The notes beneath the pieces were generated by a model. That model saw nothing but the letters and a program-made list of their open reading frames with translations. It did no database searches and was not told the DNA's origin. Position numbers and translations under genes: made by a program. Below, in pieces: positions 1-8,573 of a stretch of 64,000 bases of DNA; positions within the stretch are counted from its first letter, which is position 1, and each line of letters begins with the position of its first letter. Location: positions 1 to 64,000 of the forward strand of contig JANYBT010000089.1 of assembly GCA_025360645.1 (NCBI GenBank), in the 5' to 3' direction. This DNA comes from Acidobacteriaceae bacterium (GTDB taxonomy: Bacteria; Acidobacteriota; Terriglobia; Terriglobales; Acidobacteriaceae).

Positions 1-97
1 CTCCGGCGATAAAGCGCTGCGATTTACCGTCTGCATGCAGACGGTAAATCTCAATCCGTTCCGTGAGGCTCAACTGCTCATACTTTCCTTTTTCCAT
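1..97 (-). mobile_element. IS30-family transposase, N-terminal fragment cut by the window edge
   Basis: About 32 codons are visible, read leftward from an ATG at 97. The peptide has the pattern LSLTERIEIYRLHADGKSQ, which matches the N-terminal helix-turn-helix of IS30-type transposases (family form: LT-ER-IY-L-GKS--IA). The DDE catalytic domain would lie outside the window. It is followed upstream by a perfect short palindrome, consistent with the regulatory or terminal end of the element. The family call rests on this short stretch only, so another HTH protein of similar type is possible. Confidence 0.6.
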
Positions 98-98
98 C

Positions 99-121
99 GC
101 AACACCTTTGTACGGTGTTGC
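99..121. repeat. Inverted repeat upstream of the IS30-like gene
   Basis: GCAACACC and GGTGTTGC form a perfect 8-bp inverted repeat separated by 7 bases, immediately upstream of the transposase start. It may be the end of the insertion sequence or an operator or attenuator for it. The element's other end is outside the window. Confidence 0.5.
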
Positions 122-194
122 ACTTGATTCGTGAACTTAAGAGGCCTTTAAGTAACCTTCGCGCCCGGTGTACGTCATACAATGGACACTCTCC

Positions 195-842
195 ATGCTG
201 ATGCAGCTCGAAAAACCGGCCAGCCGACGAAGGGAACTGACGTTCCTGGTTTCGCTTGGCCTTCACTGTCTCGCGTTGATCGCACTGCTGCATCGCGCGC
301 AGCCGATTTTCGTCGCCCCTTCGTCGGTGCAGCGTGGCAACGGCCTGCACTCCTATGGCGTAGTGTATTTGGCTCAATCCAACGCCGACCGCATCCCCAG
401 TAAACCCGCGCCGGTCGTCCCTGATCGCGCGCGACCTACATCGCATTCCTTGGCCGCGCCAGTGCAACCAAGGGCGCAGCAGCCGAGCCCAGTCCCGTCT
501 GGAGACAGCGCCGATCCATCGGCCCGCGCTGGCAATCCGTTCGGCTCGTTAGCCACCGGCCCTGCCGCCGGACAGGATGTGCGCCCCGCCTACCCCACAG
601 TTTTCCCCGACCCTCCCGTCTCGCGCTGGGATTTCCCCTCTGGCTTTCAGGGCGATGTGATCGTGGAAGTCACCATTGACAGGTTCGGCAATGTTGTGGA
701 AACCAGGCTCTTGCAGGGCCTGCGGAGCGACGTTGACCAAAAGGTGATCGCGACTGTGCAGCATTGGCGCTACCATCCCGCGATGGTGGACGGCCAGCCT
801 GTAGCCTCGCGGAACGACGTTCACTTTCACTACCCGGCTTGA
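195..842 (+). CDS. TonB-family energy transducer-like protein (C-terminal TonB domain)
   Basis: The protein is about 215 aa. A hydrophobic N-terminal segment (LVSLGLHCLALIALL) is followed by a Pro/Ala/Ser-rich linker and a C-terminal TonB-like domain with the typical VTIDRFGNVVETRLLQG and VIATVQHWRYHPA patterns. Such proteins are anchored in the inner membrane and contact outer-membrane transporters, or act as stand-alone TonB_C proteins. No ExbB/ExbD genes are adjacent. A GTG at 168 is also in frame, but ATG 195 puts the membrane helix close to the N-terminus. No strong ribosome binding site decides the start. The end overlaps the convergent small gene at 830 by 13 bases. Confidence 0.7.
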   Translation: MLMQLEKPASRRRELTFLVSLGLHCLALIALLHRAQPIFVAPSSVQRGNGLHSYGVVYLAQSNADRIPSKPAPVVPDRARPTSHSLAAPVQPRAQQPSPVPSGDSADPSARAGNPFGSLATGPAAGQDVRPAYPTVFPDPPVSRWDFPSGFQGDVIVEVTIDRFGNVVETRLLQGLRSDVDQKVIATVQHWRYHPAMVDGQPVASRNDVHFHYPA

Positions 843-1024
843 CGGCGCGGCGGCTCTTTGGGAATCGCGGCCAACTCGCCAGGTGTGTACAGTTTTGCCT
901 TGCCCAGCAGCTCCCGGTGCATCGCCGCCTTCAACTTCAAAATCGCAGCCTCTTCAAGCGAAAACCCGAGATCGTCCAGAACGCTGCCGTGCGTTATGTG
1001 GGTGGGTCTAGTCAGCTTTGCCAT
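830..1024 (-). CDS. Truncated XRE/HigA-type antitoxin-like small protein
   Basis: This 64-aa protein contains GSVLDDLGFSLEEAAILKLKA, resembling the start of the HTH-type antitoxins whose usual form is GNVFxDLGFSPEEAAxLKxKA. The family then continues into the DNA-binding helix-turn-helix, which is missing here: the sequence turns into KLYTPGELAAIPKEPPRRQAG and ends. A good ribosome binding site (AGGGGG) precedes the ATG. No recognisable HigB/RelE toxin is next to it. It is probably a C-terminally truncated relic that may still be translated. Confidence 0.45.
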   Translation of the reverse strand: MAKLTRPTHITHGSVLDDLGFSLEEAAILKLKAAMHRELLGKAKLYTPGELAAIPKEPPRRQAG

Positions 1025-1032
1025 GGTTCCCC

Positions 1033-1131
1033 CTATCTCGCTTTGCTTCGCGCTTCTGTTCCAACAGCCTTTGCCGAACTACTGCGAATCTGGCGGAAGC
1101 TGTCTTCAAGTCTCTGCGCGGAGTCTTTCAC
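1033..1131 (-). CDS. Possible 32-aa coupled small ORF after trmJ
   Basis: A GTG start overlaps the trmJ stop as GTGA, and the frame runs 32 codons to a TAG just upstream of the ribosome binding site of the truncated antitoxin gene. The peptide is polar (DSAQRLEDSFRQIRSSSAK). The arrangement suggests translational coupling, but the ORF is short and has no recognised homologue, so it may be chance or the remnant of a toxin gene. Confidence 0.2.
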   Translation of the reverse strand: MKDSAQRLEDSFRQIRSSSAKAVGTEARSKAR

Positions 1132-1871
1132 TCGTCCGCTTTCACTCCCCCGCGCAGTTTCCACAAAATCTGCCGCAGCATCCCCAACCACAGTTCGACG
1201 TCCTTGGCCGGCAGGTTCAAGCGGCGAATCATGCGCCGCAATTTTTCTTCCACCAAGGTTTCCATCCCCGGATGCACATAGCCGCTGGCATGCAAACTTT
1301 CCCGGCTCAGCCGGGTGATTCGCTCCAACTCTCCCGCCGATGCCAGCGTCAGTTCCTCGGGGAGCACTTCCAGTTGCGCCCCGCGCGCCAATTCATACAA
1401 GCAGATCGCCACCGCCTGCCCCAGGTTCATGGAGATATGTTCTTCGCGGGTGGGGATGCGCATCAGCCAGTGGCAATGGCTCATGGCTTCATTGGACAAG
1501 CCATATTTTTCCGAGCCAAACAACAGCGCGACCCGGCCTGAGAGCAGTTGCTGGCGTATGATGCGCGCTCCCTCTTCCAGCGTCTGCAGGGGATGTTGCA
1601 GGTCGCGATGCCGCACCGCGGTCGTTCCGACTACCAGGGCGCAATCCGTCACCGCTTCGGCGACCGTGGGAAATTCCTCCGCCCGCTCCAGCAGTTCGGC
1701 GGCTCCCACCGCGGAGCGCGCGGTGCGGAACCCCACGTCATACGGATCCACCGCTCGCAAACGCAGAAAGCCAAAATTGCTCATGGCGCGCGCCGCCGCT
1801 CCCATATTGAGCGGATTGCTCGGCTTCACCAGCAGCACGCGCAAATTATCGAATTCAGCGGGAACAGGCAA
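1128..1871 (-). CDS. trmJ: tRNA/rRNA 2'-O-methyltransferase of the TrmJ (SpoU) family
   Basis: The 247-aa protein uses S-adenosylmethionine to methylate a ribose 2'-hydroxyl. TrmJ acts on position 32 of tRNAs in the cytoplasm. The three SPOUT motifs are visible: NPLNMGAAARAMSNFGF near the N-terminus (motif 1), LLFGSEKYGLSNE around residue 115 (motif 2) and MNLGQAVAICLYEL around residue 145 (motif 3, the trefoil-knot cofactor loop). A C-terminal extension of about 80 residues is usual for TrmJ. The length fits the family. The exact RNA target cannot be read from sequence alone. Confidence 0.88.
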   Translation of the reverse strand: MPVPAEFDNLRVLLVKPSNPLNMGAAARAMSNFGFLRLRAVDPYDVGFRTARSAVGAAELLERAEEFPTVAEAVTDCALVVGTTAVRHRDLQHPLQTLEEGARIIRQQLLSGRVALLFGSEKYGLSNEAMSHCHWLMRIPTREEHISMNLGQAVAICLYELARGAQLEVLPEELTLASAGELERITRLSRESLHASGYVHPGMETLVEEKLRRMIRRLNLPAKDVELWLGMLRQILWKLRGGVKADE

Positions 1872-1946
1872 TCAGTAGGACTCCAGCAACAAGCAATAGA
1901 ATACGCGGGAGTCGCCGCCAGCGGGAGGCTGCCCGGCTTTTTGTTC

Positions 1947-2591
1947 TTAGCGCCGAGCGCGCGGATCCAACTTCCTGAACTGCCTCTTCAGTTCGGGACT
2001 GAACTCGCGGATCAGATTGACCCCAAACACAAATCCCATCTGCATATGGCCCTGCTGGACTCCCTGCACCAGCGGGCTATACCGGCTGGGGTACCAGTAC
2101 GTTGAAATCATGCTGCTGCCATAGGCGCCGGCGACGGTGGGCAAATCAAAACGCTTGCGGCCTTTGTCGTCATACGCCACGAAGGTCATTTCCAACGCGT
2201 TCCAGCCACGATGCCAGCCGCCCTTGCACCGGCAACGAAAGTAGCGCGGATCATAGCGAAGCGCAGCATCGCCGCTCTCTTTGATTCCTACCTGCAGCGT
2301 AAACAATCCGAATGTGGACGCAACCCGCTTGCCGTATCCGTCGACGCCCTGTCCCCACTCTTTGGGATCGTTTCCGATTTCTCCTCCTACCGCCGCACCT
2401 GCAGACGCGACATAGGTGACGGGTGACGCCAAGTATCCTTTCAAGAAGCGGTCCCATCTTTGGTGGCCGGAAAGCGGAAGGTAGCCAGGTGCATCCGGCG
2501 GAATCACATCGGTTTGGGCCGCTGCCACGCAACAAAGCAACAGCAAAGCGAGCACGGTGCTCCCGGTCTTGCTCGTCAAATCAAGTGTCAA
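1947..2591 (-). CDS. Secreted hypothetical protein
   Basis: This 214-aa protein has a signal peptide (LALLLLCCVAAAQ) and a mature region rich in Gly, Tyr and Trp (KGYLASPVTYVASAGAA, DPRYFRCRCKGGWHRG). The pattern recalls uncharacterised exported proteins that are common in Acidobacteriota, possibly outer-membrane associated because several segments alternate polar and hydrophobic residues. I do not recognise a domain. It is followed by the trmJ gene on the same strand after a 75-base gap. Confidence 0.65.
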   Translation of the reverse strand: MTLDLTSKTGSTVLALLLLCCVAAAQTDVIPPDAPGYLPLSGHQRWDRFLKGYLASPVTYVASAGAAVGGEIGNDPKEWGQGVDGYGKRVASTFGLFTLQVGIKESGDAALRYDPRYFRCRCKGGWHRGWNALEMTFVAYDDKGRKRFDLPTVAGAYGSSMISTYWYPSRYSPLVQGVQQGHMQMGFVFGVNLIREFSPELKRQFRKLDPRARR

Positions 2592-2620
2592 AGAAACTCC
2601 TAATTTTTGGACGAAACGTT

Positions 2621-3187
2621 CTAGTGGGTGCCAGGTTGCCGCTGCAACGACTCTTTCAGGCTGGCCGCTTTGGCTTCATCAAATGTGCCTTCGGCGCGCC
2701 ACCACACTCGTCCTGCTCGATCCACCAGCACCGCATAAATGCGTTTTTCGTCGCGCAGCGCCAGCGACTGACGGAACGCCGGCTTGTCCAGATAAAGCGT
2801 GATCGTCCGCTCCCGTGCCTTCTTGGCCGGAATTCCACGCCGCATGCCACGGTTGATGAACCAGCGGGTCAGCCCATTCAACTTCTCGATGGTAGGCAGC
2901 TCGTAATAACGGAACCCCGGGTCCATCTCTTCGAAACGCTTCATCTCTCGCAGCCAGGTGTCCACTTCGTCTTGCTGCTCGCGCTGGAACGCAATCAGCA
3001 ACAGATTGCGCTCTCCTTCAAAATCGTGCGGCATTGAAAGAGTTCGCTCTTCCAGATTGGTGAACGTCAGATCGGGGAAGCGCACATCCTCCGGCGACTT
3101 GCTGTTCGTTGCTGGCACCCTATCTTCCGCGGAGACCATCGCTCCTGCCAAAGCGCAAAACACGGCCATGCCTAACAGACTTCTCAT
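2621..3187 (-). CDS. Exported ATP10-like / thioredoxin-fold protein
   Basis: From ATG 3187 the protein is 188 aa with a signal peptide (RSLLGMAVFCALAGAMVSA). The mature part resembles the ATP10 family (ATP synthase assembly factor in mitochondria, thioredoxin-like fold): WFINRGMRRGIP, then TITLYLDKPAFRQSL, then IYAVLVDRAGRVWWRAEG. No CxxC motif is present, so redox activity is unlikely. In-frame upstream Met codons exist (to 3262), but the signal peptide sits best at 3187. Its role in bacteria is unknown. It is 29 bases upstream of the next exported-protein gene on the same strand, so the two may be co-transcribed. Confidence 0.65.
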   Translation of the reverse strand: MRSLLGMAVFCALAGAMVSAEDRVPATNSKSPEDVRFPDLTFTNLEERTLSMPHDFEGERNLLLIAFQREQQDEVDTWLREMKRFEEMDPGFRYYELPTIEKLNGLTRWFINRGMRRGIPAKKARERTITLYLDKPAFRQSLALRDEKRIYAVLVDRAGRVWWRAEGTFDEAKAASLKESLQRQPGTH

Positions 3188-3526
3188 GGTCCACACTCCA
3201 TTCTTGAACATTGAAACCGACGAAGCTGTTAAAAACTGCTCAGGGTGTCTTCGATGCGGCACCGCGGCTTGAGAAACAAAGTGAGCTCGCCCAGCGGTGT
3301 CGGCCCGCGGATCAATGAGCGCTTTTGCCGCACTTGTTAGATTCCTTTCAAGGCTGCCCGGGATGCGGCAAACTCAGGCAGGTGTGACTGCCGGGACAAC
3401 CGGCGCCTTGCTTTTGACAGCTGCGAAAAAGACTCTTTCGCGGCTTTGTTCACTTGCGTAATAATGTTGAGGCACATCGGCGCGCTCAACCGCGTCAAGT
3501 TCCTCGCAGTCCAGTTCAGGAGAGCC

Positions 3527-4171
3527 ATGCAAGTAGTTTCCGTCAATGTCGGGATGCCGCGCGAAGTCGAGTGGAAAGGGATGCGGGTCGCGACCAGCAT
3601 CTTCAAATCGCCAGTGGAGGGCGCGATCGCGGTCAGAAGCCTGAACCTCGCCGGCGATCGCCAGGCGGACCTCACCGTTCACGGTGGCCCCGAAAAAGCT
3701 GTTTACGCTTACTCCGTCGAACACTATGCAGATTGGCGCGCTGAACTCCCAGACGTGGACCTGCCCATGGGAATGTTCGGCGAAAATCTGACGATCGAAG
3801 GCCTCAGCGAAGACACGCTCCACATCGGAGACCAATTGCGGATCGGCTCCGTGCTTCTCATGGCGGTTCAGCCGCGGGTTCCTTGCTACAAACTGCAGCT
3901 TCGCTTCGATCGCGACGACATCCTCAAACGCTTTTTGCTCAGCGGGCGCAGCGGCTTCTATTTCTCCGTCGTCGAGGAAGGCGAATTGCGCGTCGGCGAA
4001 TCGATAGAAGTTGTTCGCCGCGACCCCGGCGCCATCTCCATCGGCGACATTAACCGACTCTTCCTTGGTCGCGCCTCCCCCCCCGATCTGTTAGAGCGTG
4101 CGCTCAACGTTGCCGCACTCCCCGCCAGTTGGCATGCCACCCTGGTCGAGCGTTCCCAACGCGGTCGATAA
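3527..4171 (+). CDS. MOSC-domain protein (YiiM-like)
   Basis: The 214-aa protein starts at ATG 3527 behind a CAGGAGAG ribosome binding site. MOSC domains bind a molybdopterin or other sulfur cargo and occur in molybdenum-cofactor sulfurases and in YiiM-type reductases. Visible marks are DRQADLTVHGGPEKAVYAY (conserved HGG/KAVYAY block), the MGMFGENLTIEG block, and PRVPCYKLQLRF with the conserved Cys. The C-terminal 50 residues match the YiiM-type extension. It is a cytosolic single gene. Substrate is not predictable from sequence. Confidence 0.85.
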   Translation: MQVVSVNVGMPREVEWKGMRVATSIFKSPVEGAIAVRSLNLAGDRQADLTVHGGPEKAVYAYSVEHYADWRAELPDVDLPMGMFGENLTIEGLSEDTLHIGDQLRIGSVLLMAVQPRVPCYKLQLRFDRDDILKRFLLSGRSGFYFSVVEEGELRVGESIEVVRRDPGAISIGDINRLFLGRASPPDLLERALNVAALPASWHATLVERSQRGR

Positions 4172-4182
4172 CCGGTGCCCGC

Positions 4183-4749
4183 CTACTTCGCCAGTTCCAA
4201 TTGAAACGAATCCGCTTCGATCTTCGCCTTGTTCGCGAAGAGTTTCAGCGCTTGGTCCGCCGCTTCCCGGAACGAAGGCTTGCCGCCCTGGCTCACCGCA
4301 GGCAAATATCCCGCGCCGTAGTACAGCTTGCCCTCCGGCGTGATGAACGAAGTCAGCGGCAGCCCAGCCGGCAGGTTCAGAATCGCCTGCGCCCGCTGCA
4401 GTTGCGCCACCAGCAACCCAGCGCTGTCGAAGTCCACTTTCACCGCCACAAAATGCTGGTTGATGTACTCCGCGCTCGCCGCGTTGGTGTAGGTGTCGCG
4501 GTCCATCAGGTTGCACCATGCACACCACACCGCTCCCACATCCAGCAGGATTGGACGGTTCAACTCTTTCGCGAGTTTGAACGACTCGCTTCCCCACGGA
4601 TACCAGTCCACCGGCTGATCGGCCGACCGCTTCAGATACTCCGCCCTTTGGCCGGCGAGATGATTGGACTTGGCTGGTGCTGCCGATGCCCCCACCACTG
4701 TGATGACTCCCAAAACCAACGATTGCCATGCCATTCGTTGCATACTCAA
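4183..4749 (-). CDS. Exported thioredoxin-fold protein with WCAWC motif
   Basis: This 188-aa protein has an N-terminal signal sequence, then a thioredoxin-like domain resembling the N-terminal DUF255 part of YyaL/SSP411 proteins: QPVDWYPWGSESFKLAKE, RPILLDVGAVWCAWCNLMD and YINQHFVAVKVDFD. The WCxWC pair gives a possible redox-active CxxC. Unlike full YyaL proteins (over 600 aa), the (alpha/alpha)6 barrel is absent. It probably acts in the periplasm on thiols or as a thiol-disulfide carrier. It lies tail to tail with the MOSC gene and diverges from yceI. Confidence 0.75.
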   Translation of the reverse strand: MSMQRMAWQSLVLGVITVVGASAAPAKSNHLAGQRAEYLKRSADQPVDWYPWGSESFKLAKELNRPILLDVGAVWCAWCNLMDRDTYTNAASAEYINQHFVAVKVDFDSAGLLVAQLQRAQAILNLPAGLPLTSFITPEGKLYYGAGYLPAVSQGGKPSFREAADQALKLFANKAKIEADSFQLELAK

Positions 4750-4847
4750 TCAGATTCATGCCATTTGGAATAGTTTCGCAGGCCCGAAGCAGTTACAATA
4801 CGGCCTGCCAACTTCGACCTCATTGGCCAAGGAGAACGCTTTCCACC

Positions 4848-5432
4848 ATGCCTCGTACCCTCACCGTTTTAGCTTTTGGCGCGCTTCTGTTCGTCACCGC
4901 CGCCACTGCGCAGGACTCATGGCAAATTGATCCCATGCACACAGCGGCGCAGTTTTCCGTCCGCCACCTGGGAATCTCCACCGTCCGCGGCGCCTTCACC
5001 AAGGTCAGTGGCTCGGCCAATTACAATCCCTCCAATCTGTCCAAGACCTCCATCGACGTCACCATTGACGCGGCCTCCGTCGATACCCGCGTTTCTATGC
5101 GCGATGACGACCTGCGCAGCCCCAACTTCTTCGACGTGCAGAAGTTTCCCAACATCACCTTCAAGTCCAAGCGCGTCGAATCGGCCGGAACCGGCAAAAT
5201 GAAAATCACCGGCAACCTCACCATGCACGGGGTGACCAGGGAAGTTGTGCTCGACGTGGACGGGCCAACCGCTCCCATGACCGATCCGCGCGGCTCTGTG
5301 CACATGGGCGCATCCGCCAGTACCAAGGTGAATCGCAAGGATTTCGGGATCAGTGGCGCTCCCAGCATGGTGGGAGAGGAAATCCAGATCACTCTCGATG
5401 TGGAGCTGGTGAAGGCTGCCGCAGCGAAGTAA
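4848..5432 (+). CDS. yceI: YceI-family periplasmic lipid-binding protein
   Basis: The 194-aa protein starts at ATG 4848 behind AAGGAGA. A signal peptide ends at TAATAQ, followed by a full YceI lipocalin-like domain: DSWQIDPMHTAAQFSVRHLG, FFDVQKFPNITFKSKRV, ITGNLTMHGVTREVVLDV, RKDFGISG. Members bind polyisoprenoid or other amphiphilic ligands in the periplasm. Length and motifs are standard. A possible -10 (TACAAT at 4794) lies upstream without a clear -35. Confidence 0.92.
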   Translation: MPRTLTVLAFGALLFVTAATAQDSWQIDPMHTAAQFSVRHLGISTVRGAFTKVSGSANYNPSNLSKTSIDVTIDAASVDTRVSMRDDDLRSPNFFDVQKFPNITFKSKRVESAGTGKMKITGNLTMHGVTREVVLDVDGPTAPMTDPRGSVHMGASASTKVNRKDFGISGAPSMVGEEIQITLDVELVKAAAAK

Positions 5433-5569
5433 CGGACTGGGGTGTCGCGCGTTTGTCGCGCTGGCGGGGGAAGGTCTGGTTGCTGTTGGAGTTTCAGCGT
5501 CTGCGGTGACGGCGACGCTTGCTCAGCCGGAGTCCGCGCCGCTGTTCAAATGCGAGTGGGAGGATGCCA

Positions 5570-8149
5570 ATGCGTAAAAGCTTCTCTGTTCTCGTCGTCG
5601 TGCTTCTCGCTGTGCTTGCTGCAATCCCGGCCCTGGCGCAAGCGCCTGCCCGCGTCGAACAACGCGTGGAGTCCCTCCTCTCCCAGATGACCCTGGAAGA
5701 AAAAATCGACATGATCGGCGGCGGCAGTTTTTTCGCCACCTATCCCATTCCCCGGCTGGGCATTCCCGCCTTCCACATGACCGATGGTCCGGTCGGCGCA
5801 CACGTTCCTCCGCCCTCCACCGCCTTTGCCGCTGGCATCGGCCTCGCCGCCTCCTGGAATCCTGCCCTCGCTGAGCAGATCGGCCACCAGTTGGGCCGCG
5901 ATGCGAAGTCCCGCGGCGCCGCTTTCTTGCTCGGCCCCGGAGTCAACATTTATCGCACCCCGCTCAACGGGCGCAATTATGAGTACTTCGGCGAAGACCC
6001 CTTCCTGGCTTCGCGCATCGCCGTCGGCTACATAAACGGCGTCCAGAGCGAAGGGGTCAGTGCCACCATCAAGCACTATGCCGGCAACAACTCTGAGTTC
6101 GCCCGCTTCACTTCTGACTCGCTCATCGACGAGCGCACCCTCCGCGAAATCTATCTTCCCGTGTTCGAGACCGCCGTCAAAGAGGCCCACGTCGGCGCGG
6201 TCATGGATTCCTACAATCTGACCAACGGCGAGCACATGTCCCAGAATGGCTACCTCAACAATCAGGTCTTGAAGAAACAGTGGGGGTTCCCGGGCGTGCT
6301 CATGTCCGATTGGATTTCCACCCACGATGGCGTCGCGGCCGCCAACGGCGGGCTCGATCTTGAAATGCCCTTCGCCGACTACATGAATCGCGCCACCCTT
6401 TTGCCCGCCATTCAGCAGGGCAAGGTTTCCGTTGCCACCATTGACGACAAGGTCCGCCGTATTCTGCGCACCGCCATCACCTTCGGTTGGATGGACCACG
6501 ACCCGCTGGATCTCTCCATCTCCCGCTACAACCAGCAATCCCGTCCGGTGGCCTTGGAAGGCGCGCGCCAAGGCATGGTGCTGCTCAAGAACGATGGCAA
6601 TCTGCTGCCGCTTGATTCGACAAAGATCAAGACCATCGCCGTCATCGGCCCCAACGCCTTCCCTGCCGTTGCCACCGCGGGTGGCAGCGGAGAGGTGCAG
6701 TCGTTTGCCAGCGTCAGCTTTCTCCAGGGCCTAAGCGATACTCTCGCAGGATCGGCGAACGTCACCTACGCCCGTGGCATTCCCTCGCTCAGCCGCCTTG
6801 CCAAGGAAACCGCCTTCTTCACCACTCCCGCCCGTGACATTCGCGGTGTTACCGTCGAGACTTTCGACAATCTCGAACTCTCGGGCGCGCCGGTTTCCAC
6901 CCGCAACGAGCCTTCTGTGGTTGGCAGCCGCTCTGGCCCTGGCGACCCCGACGACGTGGAATCGCTTCTTACTTCGCCTCATGAGCATTTCAAAAATGTG
7001 GGTGACCCCGCCAAGAATCTCACCGCCTCGCGCTGGACGGGCTACTATCGCCCTGCCGCCGCCGGCACCTATGACATTTTCGTTGAGTACGGCGGCATGT
7101 TCCGCCTGTTTGTAGACGACAAGCTCATCCTCGATTGTTCCGTGGTTCCGCTGGCTGCGGTGAACCAGGTCAGCCGCGTGTTGGGCATCGGCCCGCACAA
7201 GTTCGTGCTTGAGCAGCTTGACGTCCCCCAGTTTGTCGAATCCTTCATCCGCATGGGCGTCAAAGCCCAAGGCAGCTATGTTGATCCGCACGCGGTTGAG
7301 ATCGCGGCCAAAGCGGACGCCGTCGTGGTGGCGGTGGGCTTCGTCCCCGAAACCGAAACGGAAGGCGCCGATCGCGAGTTCCGCTTGCCTCCCGGCCAGG
7401 AAGAGCTCATTCGCCAGGTTGCCGACGTCAATCCCAACACCATTGTTGTCCTGACCTCCGGCGGCGCAGTGGACACCTTTCCGTGGCTCGAGCTCGTTCC
7501 GGCCCTTATCGAAGCTTGGTACCCAGGACAGGAAGGCGGCACCGCCCTCAGCGAGGTGCTGTTCGGCAAAATCAATCCGTCCGGACGGCTGCCCATCTCG
7601 TGGGAACGCAGCCTCACCGACAATCCCTCGTACCCCTACTATCACTACACTGGCACGAACAAGATCGAATACAAGGAAGGCATTTTCGTAGGCTATCGCG
7701 GCTATGATCGTGGCACCGCCAAGCCGCTGTTTCCCTTCGGATTCGGCCTCTCTTACACCACCTTCAAGTACGCCAACCTTGACATCCAACCCGTGGAATC
7801 CTCCACTGGGCCGGGCCCGCACTACGCCATTTCCTTTGACGTGACCAACACCGGCACTCGCGCTGGCGCCGACGTGGCGCAGGTCTATGTCGCGCCGCCC
7901 GCGGGCAAGACGCCGCGGCCCGTCAAGGAACTCAAAGGGTTCTCCCGCGTCGAACTCAAGCCGGGCGAGACCCGCAACCTGCAGGTCCTCCTCAACGGCC
8001 GCTCTTTTACTTACTTCGACGTCGCTTCCAAGCAGTGGCACGCCGACCCCGGCCGCTTCGAGGTGCTGGTCGGCCAATCCTCGCAGCGGACCGACCTCGC
8101 TGGCGCCATCGCTCTGCCTCGTCCGATTGATCTCGGACTAGGAGACTGA
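5570..8149 (+). CDS. Secreted glycoside hydrolase family 3 beta-glucosidase with PA14 insert
   Basis: The 859-aa exported enzyme starts at ATG 5570, seven bases after a GGGAGG site. Order: signal peptide (about 1-25), GH3 N-terminal TIM barrel with KHYAGNNSEF and the nucleophile motif GVLMSDW (Asp247), GH3 C-terminal domain interrupted by a PA14 module (about 445-590; TGYYRPAAAGTYDIFVEYGG, FRLFVDDKLILD), then the GH3_C remainder (SGGAVDTFPW, WYPGQEGGTALSEVLFG) and a C-terminal FnIII-like domain. PA14 inserts in GH3 enzymes shape the active-site rim and affect chain-length preference. It probably cleaves beta-glucosides of plant or microbial polysaccharides in the periplasm or outside the cell. 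Confidence 0.93.
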   Translation: MRKSFSVLVVVLLAVLAAIPALAQAPARVEQRVESLLSQMTLEEKIDMIGGGSFFATYPIPRLGIPAFHMTDGPVGAHVPPPSTAFAAGIGLAASWNPALAEQIGHQLGRDAKSRGAAFLLGPGVNIYRTPLNGRNYEYFGEDPFLASRIAVGYINGVQSEGVSATIKHYAGNNSEFARFTSDSLIDERTLREIYLPVFETAVKEAHVGAVMDSYNLTNGEHMSQNGYLNNQVLKKQWGFPGVLMSDWISTHDGVAAANGGLDLEMPFADYMNRATLLPAIQQGKVSVATIDDKVRRILRTAITFGWMDHDPLDLSISRYNQQSRPVALEGARQGMVLLKNDGNLLPLDSTKIKTIAVIGPNAFPAVATAGGSGEVQSFASVSFLQGLSDTLAGSANVTYARGIPSLSRLAKETAFFTTPARDIRGVTVETFDNLELSGAPVSTRNEPSVVGSRSGPGDPDDVESLLTSPHEHFKNVGDPAKNLTASRWTGYYRPAAAGTYDIFVEYGGMFRLFVDDKLILDCSVVPLAAVNQVSRVLGIGPHKFVLEQLDVPQFVESFIRMGVKAQGSYVDPHAVEIAAKADAVVVAVGFVPETETEGADREFRLPPGQEELIRQVADVNPNTIVVLTSGGAVDTFPWLELVPALIEAWYPGQEGGTALSEVLFGKINPSGRLPISWERSLTDNPSYPYYHYTGTNKIEYKEGIFVGYRGYDRGTAKPLFPFGFGLSYTTFKYANLDIQPVESSTGPGPHYAISFDVTNTGTRAGADVAQVYVAPPAGKTPRPVKELKGFSRVELKPGETRNLQVLLNGRSFTYFDVASKQWHADPGRFEVLVGQSSQRTDLAGAIALPRPIDLGLGD

Positions 8150-8228
8150 TGCGTCGCGCGGTTGCGTTCGCCGCCCGGGTGCGGCATACTTGTCGAAACC
8201 AATCCAACTCCAAGGAGCTCACTACTTC

Positions 8229-8555
8229 ATGAAATCCAAATTTGCTGCCATCGTTCTCACCCTTGCGCTGGGCGCATTTGCCTTCGGCCAGGACATGAAA
8301 GAAGACGCCAAAGACATGGGCCACGACACCAAGAAGGTGGCCAAAGACGTTGGTCACGGCACCAAAGAAGCCGCCAAAAAGACCGGGCACGCCACCAAGC
8401 ACGCTGCGAAGGCAACGGCCAATGCAACCGACGAGGCAGCCGAAAACACCGCCGACGCTGCGAAGAAAGCCGGACACGCCACCAAGAAGGGCGCCAAGAA
8501 AGTCGGCCACGCCACCAAGAAAGCTGCGGAGAAAACTGAAGACGCCGTAAAGTAG
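8229..8555 (+). CDS. Small exported Lys/Ala-rich repeat protein
   Basis: This 108-aa protein has a signal peptide (FAAIVLTLALGAFAFGQ). The mature part is made almost entirely of imperfect repeats of the type GHATKKAAKK / DVGHGTKEAAKK, recurring about every 11 residues. This gives an amphipathic, very basic helix-forming polypeptide reminiscent of LEA-like or histone H1-like tails. The ribosome binding site AAGGAG lies just upstream. It sits between the GH3 gene and the M23 peptidase gene on the same strand. Function is unknown; stress protection or binding of acidic polymers would fit the composition. Confidence 0.75.
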   Translation: MKSKFAAIVLTLALGAFAFGQDMKEDAKDMGHDTKKVAKDVGHGTKEAAKKTGHATKHAAKATANATDEAAENTADAAKKAGHATKKGAKKVGHATKKAAEKTEDAVK

Positions 8556-8573
8556 GCTCGTCTTCTACTCGTC

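Noticed and set aside
6731-8077. 448-codon minus-strand frame opposite the GH3 gene
   Set aside because: The GH3 reading frame has catalytic and structural motifs over its full length; the antisense frame shows none.
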